64,000 nucleotides of DNA. Origin: Denitratimonas yunnanensis (SeqCode). Lineage in GTDB: Bacteria > Pseudomonadota > Gammaproteobacteria > Xanthomonadales > Xanthomonadaceae. The stretch spans positions 270,526 to 334,525 of the forward strand of contig JAPMLR010000002.1 in assembly GCA_026410415.1 (NCBI GenBank), given 5' to 3'. Shown one piece after another: positions 52,045 to 60,653 of the stretch. Below the pieces are notes generated by a model. The model had not been told where the DNA came from and searched no databases. It saw only the letters and a list, made by a program, of their open reading frames with translations. How positions within the stretch are numbered: position 1 is the stretch's first letter; every line of letters begins with the position of its first letter. The translations under genes and the position numbers were made by a program.

Positions 52045-52323
52045 ATGAACGTCTCCGCCTACCGTTTGCCATTGCGCCTGGCCATTCCCGTGATCGCATT
52101 GATCGCATTGGCAGTGGCGGGTGAGCCGATTTCCGTGCGTGACGGTACCGGGTTCTCGGCAGCGCCCGTCGCCGCGCTGGAGCTGGCATGCGACGATGCG
52201 CTCGCGCACGAATCTGACACTGTCGAGGCCACCGAGCAGCGCCGCCATACCGCGATGCGCCTGCGCTGGGCCGTGACCTTGCCGGACAGCTCGCGCCCGC
52301 TCAGCATCCGGGTATTGCCCTGA
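52045..52323 (+). CDS. Small exported protein of unknown function under sigma-54 control
   Basis: A 92-residue protein with AAAGGAC eight bases before the ATG. The N-terminus MNVSAYRLPLRLAIPVIALIALAVAGEP is a signal peptide or single membrane anchor. The remaining 60 residues are soluble and charged, with LELACDDALAHESDTVEATEQRRH (partly quoted) and a C-terminal strand-like RWAVTLPDSSRPLSIRVLP. One Cys follows the signal. I recognise no family. It is a lone gene: aceF diverges from it and mvaB converges with it nine bases after the stop. Confidence 0.75.
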   Translation: MNVSAYRLPLRLAIPVIALIALAVAGEPISVRDGTGFSAAPVAALELACDDALAHESDTVEATEQRRHTAMRLRWAVTLPDSSRPLSIRVLP

Positions 52324-52332
52324 TCCAGAGCA

Positions 52333-53250
52333 TCACGCCGATGTGCGGCCGAAGCGGCGCGCATCGGGAATCCGCGCCAGCTTGCTGGCCGGCTCGCGTG
52401 AAAGCGCTGCATTGATCCAGCGCGCGGTATCGCACAGCGCATCCAGATCAACGCCGGTTTGCATGCCCAGACCGTGCAGTTGGTAGACCAGATCCTCGCT
52501 GGCCAGATTGCCGCTTGCGCCTTGCGCATACGGGCAACCGCCCAATCCGGCCACGGCCGAATCCACGATCCGCACCCCTGCTTCCAGACAGGCGAACACA
52601 TTGGCAAGCGCTTGCCCGTAGGTGTCGTGGAAATGCACCGCCAGTTGCGTCATGGGGATTTCATCGGCACAGGCGCGCAGCATGACGCGGGCCTTGTTCG
52701 CGGTGCCGACGCCGATGGTGTCGCCCAAGGAAATTTCCGCGCAGCCCAGATCGTGCAGCGCACGCGCCACGCGCACCACATCGCGTAATGGCACCTCGCC
52801 CTGATACGGGCAGCCGAGCACGGTGGACACATAGCCGCGAACCCACAAGCCGGCCGCGCGGGCGCGTTCCACGACGGGCGCGATGCGGCGCAGTGATTCG
52901 TCGATGTCGCAGTTGATGTTCTTGAGGTTGAAAGCGTCCGAAGCGGCCGTGAACACCGCGATCTCGCGCACGTTGGATGCCAACGCGCGCTCCAGTCCCT
53001 TCTCGTTGGGCACCAGCACTGGATACCTCACGCCTTGGCGTGGCTGGATGCCGGCGAGCACCTCGGCGGCATCGGCCAGTTGCGGAATCCATTTCGGGCT
53101 GACGAAACTGGTGGTTTCGACCATGCTGAAACCGCAGCCGGAAAGGCGATCGATGAGCTCGATCTTGGTAGCCGTCGGCACTTGCGCGGCTTCGTTTTGC
53201 AAACCGTCACGCGGGCCGACTTCCACGATGCGGACGTGAGTGTCACTCAT
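52333..53250 (-). CDS. mvaB: Hydroxymethylglutaryl-CoA lyase
   Basis: Splits HMG-CoA into acetyl-CoA and acetoacetate, the last step of leucine breakdown. It has 305 residues with a TIM-barrel of the HMGL family. Motifs: EVGPRDGLQNE at the N-terminus, VETTSFVSPKWIPQLADA, divalent-metal ligands in AVHFHDTYGQ, and the signature GLGGCPYAQGASGNLASEDL with the catalytic Cys. The start overlaps the stop of liuD by four bases. It is the last gene of the liu operon. Confidence 0.95.
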   Translation of the reverse strand: MSDTHVRIVEVGPRDGLQNEAAQVPTATKIELIDRLSGCGFSMVETTSFVSPKWIPQLADAAEVLAGIQPRQGVRYPVLVPNEKGLERALASNVREIAVFTAASDAFNLKNINCDIDESLRRIAPVVERARAAGLWVRGYVSTVLGCPYQGEVPLRDVVRVARALHDLGCAEISLGDTIGVGTANKARVMLRACADEIPMTQLAVHFHDTYGQALANVFACLEAGVRIVDSAVAGLGGCPYAQGASGNLASEDLVYQLHGLGMQTGVDLDALCDTARWINAALSREPASKLARIPDARRFGRTSA

Positions 53251-55247
53251 GCGGGATTCTCCGAGGCGGTGAAATCGACCAGTGCCGCGCCGTCGGTCAC
53301 TTGTTCGCCGGTTGTCACCAGAAAACCGGCCAAGGTGCCATCGCTTGGCGCGACGATGGTGTGTTCCATCTTCATCGCCTCCATCACCAGCAATGGCGTG
53401 CCCTTGCTGACCTGGCCCGGCGTCGCGATCAGGGCGACGATGCGGCCCGGCATCGGCGCGGTGAGTTCGCGTCCATGGCTGCCGTGGCTTTCGGCCTGCG
53501 CGATGGGGTCGTCGAGGCGCAGCACGCGCGGCGCGCCACCATCGAAAAGATGCAGCGCACCCTCATGCACGAGCGCGGCGACGTGAAGGCTGACGCCATC
53601 AAGCCGGGCATGCAGCAAATGGCCGTGACGCACGCCGTGTGCGAGGTGGCTTCCACCCGCCACATCGATGCGCCAGCCGTTGCCATCGCGCCGTGCCTGC
53701 GCGATGCGCACGCTATCGGCGTCGTGCCAGCGCACGGGGCGTGGTGCGTTGCCAGACAGGCGCCAGCCATCGCTCGCCGCCCATGGCGAATGCGGATCGC
53801 CGGCATCGCGGTGTGGACGCTCATCCAGCAGCACGGCCAGCGTTGCCAGCGCGATTTGTGTGGACGAGGCCGGTGTGACCGGCGGGAACAAGGCCGCGTG
53901 TTCGCGTTCGATCAGGCCGGTATCCAGATCGGCACGGGAAAACGCCGATCCTTGCGCCACCAGACGTTGCAGGAAGCCGGCATTGCTGGTCACGCCCACC
54001 ACGCGGGTGCGCGCCAGCGCCTCGCGCAGGCGTGCCAGTGCCGCCTCGCGGTCTTGGCCGTAGACGATGAGTTTGGCGATCATCGGATCGTAGTAAGGCG
54101 ACACCGTGTCGCCGGTTTCGATGCCGGTATCCACGCGCAGGCCATCGCCGCGTGGCGCATCGAACCAGGCCAGCGTGCCGATCGACGGCAGGAAACCGCG
54201 CTCGGCATCTTCGGCGTAAAGCCGCGCCTCGATGGCATGGCCGTGCAGGGGAATGTCGTCTTGCATCAGCGGCAGTGTTTCGCCGGCGGCCACGCGCAAT
54301 TGCCATTCGACCAGATCCTGCCCGGTGATCATCTCGGTGACCGGGTGCTCCACTTGCAGGCGCGTGTTCATTTCCATGAAGTAGAACGCGCCATCCTGCG
54401 AAGCGATGAATTCCACCGTGCCGGCGCCGACATAACCCACGGCGCGCGCCGCTTCCACCGCCGCCTTGCCCATCGCGGCACGGCGTTCGGGCGTCATGCC
54501 CGGCGCGGGGGCTTCTTCCAGTACCTTTTGATGACGGCGCTGCACCGAGCAGTCGCGCTCGTGCAGGTGCACCACATGGCCGTGGGTATCGCCAAACACC
54601 TGGATTTCGATGTGGCGCGGACGCAGCACGTACTTTTCGATCAGTACGTGCGCATCGTTGAAACTGGAGGCGGCTTCGCGCTGGCACGAGGTGAGTGCGG
54701 CGAGAAAGTCCTCGCTGCGATCCACCCGGCGCATGCCTTTGCCGCCTCCGCCGGCGCTGGCTTTGATCAACACCGGATAGCCGATGGCATCGGCCTGTGC
54801 GTGGAGAAAATCGGGCGCCTGGTTGTCGCCGTGATAACCGGGCGTGAGCGGGACGCCGGCTTTCTCCATCAGCGCCTTGGCGGCACTCTTGCTGCCCATC
54901 GCCTCGATCGCCATTGCTGGCGGGCCGATGAAGACGATGCCAGCCTCGGCACAGGCGCGTGCGAACGCGGCGTTTTCGGAAAGAAAGCCATAGCCGGGAT
55001 GAATCGCCTGCGCGCCGGTGTCCCGGGCCGCGCTGATGATCTTTTCCATCACCAGATAACTGTCGCGTGCCGGCGCCGGGCCAATCGGCACCGCCACATC
55101 GGCCAATCGCACATGTCGCGCGTTCGCATCGGCCTCCGAATACACCGCCACGGTTCGGATGCCCATGCGCTTGCAGGTGGCGATGACGCGGCAGGCGATC
55201 TCCCCGCGATTGGCAATCAGGAGGGTGTGGAAAGGAGGTGTGCTCAT
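53247..55247 (-). CDS. liuD: Methylcrotonoyl-CoA carboxylase biotin-carrying alpha subunit
   Basis: Biotin carboxylase plus biotin carrier, 666 residues, acting with LiuB to carboxylate 3-methylcrotonyl-CoA. The biotin carboxylase domain (1-445) starts LLIANRGEIACRVI and contains the ATP loop KASAGGGGKGMR and EMNTRLQVEHPVTEMITG. The C-terminal carrier has the biotinylated Lys in VMEAMKMEHTI (about 624). Adjacent liuB, liuC, liuA and mvaB set the substrate as methylcrotonyl-CoA rather than propionyl- or acetyl-CoA. It overlaps its neighbours on both sides by four bases. Confidence 0.95.
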   Translation of the reverse strand: MSTPPFHTLLIANRGEIACRVIATCKRMGIRTVAVYSEADANARHVRLADVAVPIGPAPARDSYLVMEKIISAARDTGAQAIHPGYGFLSENAAFARACAEAGIVFIGPPAMAIEAMGSKSAAKALMEKAGVPLTPGYHGDNQAPDFLHAQADAIGYPVLIKASAGGGGKGMRRVDRSEDFLAALTSCQREAASSFNDAHVLIEKYVLRPRHIEIQVFGDTHGHVVHLHERDCSVQRRHQKVLEEAPAPGMTPERRAAMGKAAVEAARAVGYVGAGTVEFIASQDGAFYFMEMNTRLQVEHPVTEMITGQDLVEWQLRVAAGETLPLMQDDIPLHGHAIEARLYAEDAERGFLPSIGTLAWFDAPRGDGLRVDTGIETGDTVSPYYDPMIAKLIVYGQDREAALARLREALARTRVVGVTSNAGFLQRLVAQGSAFSRADLDTGLIEREHAALFPPVTPASSTQIALATLAVLLDERPHRDAGDPHSPWAASDGWRLSGNAPRPVRWHDADSVRIAQARRDGNGWRIDVAGGSHLAHGVRHGHLLHARLDGVSLHVAALVHEGALHLFDGGAPRVLRLDDPIAQAESHGSHGRELTAPMPGRIVALIATPGQVSKGTPLLVMEAMKMEHTIVAPSDGTLAGFLVTTGEQVTDGAALVDFTASENPA

Positions 55248-56023
55248 GCCCAGTTCGCCTTGCGCTTTTCCAGAAACGCGGTCAGCCCTTCGCGGGCTTC
55301 GTCGGTGGCACGGATGCGGGCGATGGCTTCGGCGGTGCCGGAAATCAGCGTGTCGCTGATGGGGCGATTCGCCACGTCGGCGATGAACTGCTTGGCCGCG
55401 TTCTGTGCCGCCGGGCCGCCCGAGTGCAGTGCCGTGGTGATCTCGTCGATCTTGGCGTCGAGCGATGCCGCGCCCACCAGTTCATGCACCAGTCCGATCT
55501 GCACCGCGCGTGCTGCGTCGATGCGCTCGGCACTCTGGAAATAACGCTGCGCCTGCCGCGTGCCGATGGCACGCAACACATAAGGGCCGATCGTTGCGGG
55601 AATCAGGCCGAACTTCACTTCGGATGTGGCGAACACGGCGACATCGGATGCCACTGCGATGTCGCAGGCGCACACCAGACCCATGCCGCCACCGAGTGCT
55701 GCGCCGTGCACGCGCGCGATGGTGGGTTTGGGAAGTTCCGCCAGGGTGCGCAGCATGGTGGCCAGTGCCGTGGCGTCGGCGAGGTTCTGGTCGTATCCGT
55801 AACCGGCGGCGCGGCGCATCCAGTCCAGATCACCGCCGGCGGAGAAACTCTTGCCGCGCCCGGCCAATACCACCACGCGTACCTGGGCATCGTCGGTCAA
55901 TGCGCGCAAGCCATCGGTGATGGCGGCAATCAGGTGCTCGTCGAAGGCGTTGTGCTTGTCCGGGCGATTCAGCCACAGCGTGGCGACGCCGGCATTGCGT
56001 TCGATCTGGATCAGGTCGCTCAT
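55244..56023 (-). CDS. liuC: Methylglutaconyl-CoA hydratase (enoyl-CoA hydratase family)
   Basis: Hydrates 3-methylglutaconyl-CoA to HMG-CoA. It has 259 residues from MSDLIQIERNAGVATLWLNRP. The oxyanion-hole segments are GKSFSAGGDLDWM (about 66) and GAALGGGMGLVCACDIAVAS (about 106-125), and the C-terminal KRKANW is typical of the crotonase fold. The start follows the liuB stop by four bases, and its stop overlaps liuD by four. Specificity is inferred from operon context. Confidence 0.93.
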   Translation of the reverse strand: MSDLIQIERNAGVATLWLNRPDKHNAFDEHLIAAITDGLRALTDDAQVRVVVLAGRGKSFSAGGDLDWMRRAAGYGYDQNLADATALATMLRTLAELPKPTIARVHGAALGGGMGLVCACDIAVASDVAVFATSEVKFGLIPATIGPYVLRAIGTRQAQRYFQSAERIDAARAVQIGLVHELVGAASLDAKIDEITTALHSGGPAAQNAAKQFIADVANRPISDTLISGTAEAIARIRATDEAREGLTAFLEKRKANWA

Positions 56024-56027
56024 CGGA

Positions 56028-57635
56028 TCACATCCTGAAAATGCCGAATTCGGTGGATTGCACGGGCGCATTGAGCGAGGCCGACAAGGCCAGTCCAAGC
56101 ACGTCGCGGGTTTTGGCCGGATCGATGATGCCGTCGTCCCACAAGCGTGCGCTGGCGTAGAACGGATGGCCTTGCGCCTCGAATTGTTCGCGGATCGGAG
56201 CTTTGAAGGCGTCCTCGTCCTGCTGCGGCCACGCGCCGCCCTTGGCTTCGATGCCGTCGCGCTTCACCCGCGCCAGCACGCTGGCGGCCTGCTCGCCGCC
56301 CATCACGCTGATGCGTGCGTTCGGCCACATCCACAAAAAGCGTGGCGAATAGGCGCGACCGCACATGCCGTAATTGCCGGCGCCGAAGCTGCCACCGATG
56401 ACCACGGTGAACTTGGGCACCTTGGCGCAGGCTACCGCCATCACCATCTTGGCGCCGTCGCGCGCGATGCCGCCGTTTTCATATTTCCGGCCGACCATGA
56501 AGCCGGTGATGTTTTGCAGGAACACCAACGGAATGCCGCGCTTGGAACACAGTTCCACGAAGTGCGCGCCTTTCAGCGCCGACTCGGAAAACAGGATGCC
56601 GTTGTTGGCGACGATGCCGATCGGGTAGCCATGCAGATGCGCGAAGCCGGTGACCAGCGTGGTGCCGTAGCGTGCCTTGAATTCGTCGAAACGGCTGCCA
56701 TCGACGAGTCGCGCGATCACTTCGCGCACGTCGAACGGCTTGCGTGTATCGGCCGGAATCACGCCATACAGTTCTTCGGCGGGATACAGCGGCGCTTCCG
56801 GTTCGCGCAGCGTGAGTCGCCCGCGCTTTTCCCAGTTCAGATTGGCGACGATGCGCCGCACCTGCGCCAGTGCATGGCGGTCGTCCTGCGCAAAGTGATC
56901 GGCAACGCCGGAGATGCGGGTGTGCACATCGGCACCGCCGAGATCTTCCGCGCTCACGTCCTCGCCGGTGGCGGCCTTCACCAGCGGCGGGCCGCCGAGG
57001 AAGATCGTGCCTTGTTCTTTCACGATGACGGTTTCATCGCTCATCGCCGGCACATACGCACCGCCGGCGGTGCACGAACCCATCACGCAGGCGATCTGCG
57101 GGATGCCCTGTGCGGAGAGGTTGGCCTGATTGAAGAAGATGCGGCCGAAGTGATCGCGATCCGGGAATACTTCATCCTGCATCGGCAGGAACGCGCCGCC
57201 CGAATCGACCAGATACACGCAGGGCAGGCGATTTTGTTCGGCGATTTCCTGCGCGCGCAGATGCTTCTTCACCGTGATCGGATAGTAGGTGCCGCCCTTT
57301 ACCGTGGCGTCGTTGGCCACGATCACGCATTCGACGCCTTCAATGCGGCCGATGCCGGCCACCATGCCGGCGCAAGGCACGTCGTCGTCATACATGCCGT
57401 TGGCTGCGAGCGGCGCGATTTCGAGAAACGGCGAGCCGGGATCGAGCAGGGCATCGATGCGTTCGCGTGCCAGCAATTTGCCGCGCGCGATGTGCTTCTG
57501 TCGTGCCGCGTCGCTGCCGCCCTGGGCGATGCGTGCGGCCAGCGCGTGCAACTCGTCCAATTGTTCGCGCATCGCCTGCGCATTGGTGCGGAAGGTGTCG
57601 GAGCCGGACGAGATTTGCGACGTCAGCCGTGTCAT
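56028..57635 (-). CDS. liuB: Methylcrotonoyl-CoA carboxylase carboxyltransferase beta subunit
   Basis: Transfers carboxyl from biotin to 3-methylcrotonyl-CoA. It has 535 residues of the carboxyltransferase family with two crotonase-like halves: N-terminal [18 protein letters not shown] and [35 protein letters not shown] (partly quoted), C-terminal [40 protein letters not shown] (partly quoted), both matching MCC beta more closely than PCC beta. It overlaps liuA by four bases. Confidence 0.95.
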   Translation of the reverse strand: MTRLTSQISSGSDTFRTNAQAMREQLDELHALAARIAQGGSDAARQKHIARGKLLARERIDALLDPGSPFLEIAPLAANGMYDDDVPCAGMVAGIGRIEGVECVIVANDATVKGGTYYPITVKKHLRAQEIAEQNRLPCVYLVDSGGAFLPMQDEVFPDRDHFGRIFFNQANLSAQGIPQIACVMGSCTAGGAYVPAMSDETVIVKEQGTIFLGGPPLVKAATGEDVSAEDLGGADVHTRISGVADHFAQDDRHALAQVRRIVANLNWEKRGRLTLREPEAPLYPAEELYGVIPADTRKPFDVREVIARLVDGSRFDEFKARYGTTLVTGFAHLHGYPIGIVANNGILFSESALKGAHFVELCSKRGIPLVFLQNITGFMVGRKYENGGIARDGAKMVMAVACAKVPKFTVVIGGSFGAGNYGMCGRAYSPRFLWMWPNARISVMGGEQAASVLARVKRDGIEAKGGAWPQQDEDAFKAPIREQFEAQGHPFYASARLWDDGIIDPAKTRDVLGLALSASLNAPVQSTEFGIFRM

Positions 57636-58798
57636 CGCACGCCCTCCTGGAACAGCTCGCGACCGATCAGCATGCGGCGGATTTCGCTCGTGCCCGCACC
57701 GATTTCATACAACTTGGCATCGCGCCACAGGCGGCCGGTGGGATAGTCGTTGATGTAGCCATTGCCGCCGAGGATCTGGATCGCCTGTCCAGCCATCCAC
57801 GTGGCTTTTTCTGCGGCGTAGAGGATCGCGCCGGCGGCGTCCTTGCGCGTGGTCTGGCCGCGATCACAGGCTTTCGCCACCGCATACACATAGGCGCGGC
57901 AGGCGTTGAAGCCCACGTACATATCGGCGAGCTTGCCCTGGATCAGCTGGAACTCGCCGATGCTGCGGCCGAACTGTTTGCGTTCGCGTGCATATGGCAG
58001 GGCCACGTCCAGACATGCGGCCATGATGCCGAGCGGGCCGCCGGAAAGCACAAGACGCTCGTAATCCAACCCCGACATCAGCACGCGCACGCCTTTGTCC
58101 ACCTCGCCCAGCACGTTTTCCGCCGGGATTTCGCAATCCTGGAACACCAGTTCGCAGGTGTTGGAGCCGCGCATGCCGAGCTTGTCGAGCTTCTGCGCGG
58201 TGGAAAATCCGGCAAAGCCCTTTTCCACGATGAAGGCGGTGATGCCCTTGGAACCGGCGGCCACATCGGTTTTGGCGTAGACGATCAGCACGTCTGCGTC
58301 CGGACCGTTGGTGATCCACATCTTGTTGCCGTTGAGCACGAAGACATCGCCGCGACGTTCGGCGCGCAGCCGCATCGACACCACATCCGAACCGGCGCCT
58401 GGCTCGCTCATCGCCAGCGCGCCGATGTGTTCGCCGCTGACCAGCTTCGGCAGGTATTTGAGCTTTTGCGCGTGCGTGCCGTTCTTGCGCAGCTGGTTCA
58501 CGCAAAGATTGGAGTGCGCGCCGTAGGACAGGCCGATCGAGGCAGACGCGCGCGAGATTTCCTCCATCGCCACCACATGCGCCAGATAGCCCATCGCGGT
58601 GCCGCCGTACTCTTCTTCCACCGTCAGTCCGAGCAGGCCCATCTCGCCCATCTCGCGCCACAGGTGCGTCGGGAACTGGTTGTCCCGATCGGTTTCCTCG
58701 GCCAGCGGCGCGATGCGGGCTTGCGCGAAATCGCGCACGGCTTCGCGCAAGGCATCGATGGTTTCACCCAGATCGAAGTCGAAGGCTGCCACGTTCAT
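57632..58798 (-). CDS. liuA: Isovaleryl-CoA dehydrogenase
   Basis: FAD acyl-CoA dehydrogenase oxidising isovaleryl-CoA to 3-methylcrotonyl-CoA, first committed step after leucine deamination and decarboxylation. It has 388 residues from [20 protein letters not shown]. The catalytic Glu sits in [16 protein letters not shown], the position specific to isovaleryl-CoA dehydrogenases rather than the Glu near residue 370 of short/medium-chain enzymes. [20 protein letters not shown] and [42 protein letters not shown] (partly quoted) are family motifs. First gene of the liu operon. Confidence 0.95.
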   Translation of the reverse strand: MNVAAFDFDLGETIDALREAVRDFAQARIAPLAEETDRDNQFPTHLWREMGEMGLLGLTVEEEYGGTAMGYLAHVVAMEEISRASASIGLSYGAHSNLCVNQLRKNGTHAQKLKYLPKLVSGEHIGALAMSEPGAGSDVVSMRLRAERRGDVFVLNGNKMWITNGPDADVLIVYAKTDVAAGSKGITAFIVEKGFAGFSTAQKLDKLGMRGSNTCELVFQDCEIPAENVLGEVDKGVRVLMSGLDYERLVLSGGPLGIMAACLDVALPYARERKQFGRSIGEFQLIQGKLADMYVGFNACRAYVYAVAKACDRGQTTRKDAAGAILYAAEKATWMAGQAIQILGGNGYINDYPTGRLWRDAKLYEIGAGTSEIRRMLIGRELFQEGVR

Positions 58799-58883
58799 CG
58801 TCAGGACTCTCCACGCCGCTACGACGGCTTCGTGTTTCAGGGGATCTACCGAAGGGCGGTAGTGATGATGGAATGAATCGTAA

Positions 58884-58910
58884 TTCAGTTCTTTGTCAAA
58901 ACAAACTGAA
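58884..58910. promoter_or_regulatory. Probable TetR operator over the liu operon promoter
   Basis: TTCAGTT (58884-58890) and AACTGAA (58904-58910) form an inverted repeat, with partial inner symmetry TTTGT/ACAAA. Read on the minus strand the centre contains a perfect -35 hexamer TTGACA (58899-58894). The -10 is weak. A dimeric repressor bound here would block liuA transcription. It lies between liuA and the divergent TetR gene. Confidence 0.6.
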
Positions 58911-58977
58911 ACCCTGCAATGGTGGGGCAGGTGGCAGGCTAGAATCGGGTCTCGCCAAACTCGCTTGTTGGTCTTCG

Positions 58978-59589
58978 ATGGCCTATCGCCGCACCCGTCT
59001 GATGGAAGAACGCCTCGCGAGCAACCGCGAGAAGATGTTGCGTGCGGCACGGCGGCTGGTGGCCGAGGGTGGTTTCCGGAACGCTCAAATTGCGGCAGTC
59101 GCGGCACAGGCGGGAGTCTCCACCGGCACGATTTATCGGTATTTTCCGTCGAAAGCCGAGCTGTACGTGGAAGTGCTGACCGCGGCGGTGAACAACGAGA
59201 TCGCGATCCTGCACGAGGTCATCGGCGCGCGCGACAACGCACGGGCGCAACTGGATGCGGCGGTAGCCTCGTTCGTGCGGCGCGCGCTGACCGGGCCGAA
59301 CCTGGCCTGGGCCTTCATCGCCGAGCCAGCCGAAGCCGAAGTGGATGCCGAGCGCATCCGCGCCCGCAAGCGCCTGGGCGATGTGTTCAAGTCGGTGCTC
59401 AAGCACGGCGTGGCCAGCGGGGAGTTTCCGAAACAGAATCTGGACGCCAGCGCGGCCTGCATCGTCGGCGCCTTCACCGAAGCGCTGGTCGGCCCGATCG
59501 GACCTTCGCGCAAGAGCCTGCGCGACAAGGAACGGCTGGTCGGCGCGATCTGCACCTTCTGCCTGCGCGCGGTCGGTGCGCGGGAATGA
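58978..59589 (+). CDS. TetR family regulator of the liu operon
   Basis: A 203-residue regulator from [21 protein letters not shown]. The helix-turn-helix (about 15-60) contains [30 protein letters not shown]. The C-terminal domain is all-helical, as in acyl-CoA-responsive TetR proteins. It is divergent from liuA and an inverted repeat lies between them. Pseudomonas uses a MerR-type LiuR; here a TetR protein likely does the job, sensing a branched acyl-CoA. The regulon is inferred from position. Confidence 0.88.
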   Translation: MAYRRTRLMEERLASNREKMLRAARRLVAEGGFRNAQIAAVAAQAGVSTGTIYRYFPSKAELYVEVLTAAVNNEIAILHEVIGARDNARAQLDAAVASFVRRALTGPNLAWAFIAEPAEAEVDAERIRARKRLGDVFKSVLKHGVASGEFPKQNLDASAACIVGAFTEALVGPIGPSRKSLRDKERLVGAICTFCLRAVGARE

Positions 59590-59634
59590 GGCGCATACCG
59601 GCCCGTTCGTCCTTCGGCGGCGCGAACTGAACCC

Positions 59635-60414
59635 GTGGAACTGGGTATCGACATCTTCGCACTGCTGGCGCTGGCCGCCTTCGTCGCCGGCGCGATCGAC
59701 GCGATGGCCGGCGGCGGCGGGCTGATCACGTTACCGGCACTGATGGCGGCCGGCATTCCGCCGGTGCAGGCAATCGCGACCAACAAGCTGCAATCCAGCT
59801 TCGGCACCGCCGGTGCGGTGCTGGCGTTTGCGCGCAATGGACGAATCGATTTCCGCCGTTTCCTGTGGCCGGCAGTGGGCGCGTTCGGCGGCTCGGTGGC
59901 CGGCGCGGTCGCGGTGCAGATCATCGACCCCTCTTTCCTCACCGGGCTGGTGCCGGTGCTGCTGGTGGCGATGGCGGCCTATTTCCTGCTCGGGCCACGC
60001 GCCAGCGAAACCGGCACCCGCGCCCGCCTTGGCCAGAGCGCGCTGGTGACGATCATGTTCGCCATCGGCTTCTACGACGGCTTCTTCGGCCCCGGCACCG
60101 GCTCGTTCATGGCCACCGCGCTGGTGGCGCTGTTCGGCATGGGCCTGGTCTCGGCCACCGCGCACACCAAATACCTGAATTTGATGAGCAACCTCGCGGC
60201 CCTGTTCACGTTGATACTCGGCGGGCAGGTGCTGTGGCTGGTGGGTCTGGTGATGGCCGGCGCCAGCATTGCCGGCGGCCAACTCGGCGCACATCTGGCG
60301 CTGCGCGTGGGCAGCCGCATGATCCGGCCACTGCTGGTGCTGATGTCGCTGGCCCTGACGGTGAAGTTGCTGATGGATCCGGACAACCCGCTGCATCGGT
60401 TGCTGTTCGGTTGA
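59635..60414 (+). CDS. TauE/SafE (TSUP) family membrane permease
   Basis: A 259-residue protein starting at a GTG, with eight or so membrane helices. The N-terminal repeat GAIDAMAGGGGLITLPALMAAGIPPVQAIATNKLQSSFGT (partly quoted) and its second copy GFYDGFFGPGTGSFMATALVALFGMGLVSATAHTKYLN (partly quoted) are the paired TSUP signatures. Family members move sulfite, sulfonates or related anions. It follows the TetR gene by 45 bases in the same direction and may be co-transcribed. Substrate unknown. Confidence 0.87.
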   Translation: MELGIDIFALLALAAFVAGAIDAMAGGGGLITLPALMAAGIPPVQAIATNKLQSSFGTAGAVLAFARNGRIDFRRFLWPAVGAFGGSVAGAVAVQIIDPSFLTGLVPVLLVAMAAYFLLGPRASETGTRARLGQSALVTIMFAIGFYDGFFGPGTGSFMATALVALFGMGLVSATAHTKYLNLMSNLAALFTLILGGQVLWLVGLVMAGASIAGGQLGAHLALRVGSRMIRPLLVLMSLALTVKLLMDPDNPLHRLLFG

Positions 60415-60479
60415 ATCGAGCGTGCTCTTGAATGTCCGTACGCACCCGGCCATGCCCTGGTCCGGCAAATCTGGCGACG

Positions 60480-60653
60480 AAGTTGTTTGAGTTTTCCGCA
60501 AGTGCCGGACATGAGCACCACTACTGGCTGGGGCAGCACGTGATCCCGGAATTCCCGGACCGCGTGCTGCCCGTCGATGACAACATCGTGCGTCGCTGTA
60601 CGCGCTTGAAGGCAGCGGTGAGCCTGTTTGTTCCGGTTGCCCGCCGCTTACTC
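60480..60653 (+). pseudogene. Decayed PIN-domain (VapC/FitB-like) toxin fragment
   Basis: Read forward in the frame that begins at 60432, the stretch translates YWLGQHVIPEFPDRVLPVDD followed by NIVRRCTRL. This resembles the middle of VapC/FitB toxins (W-L-x-x-x-VIPxFxxRVLPVDxxVAxRxAxL). The N-terminal Asp-containing strand and the C-terminal catalytic acidic residues are absent, and the frame runs into the 3' end of the opposite-strand gene. It is probably a toxin-antitoxin relic left by deletion. The perfect repeat GGGCAGCACG/CGTGCTGCCC at 60531-60572 lies inside it and could end transcription of the neighbours. Confidence 0.5.
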
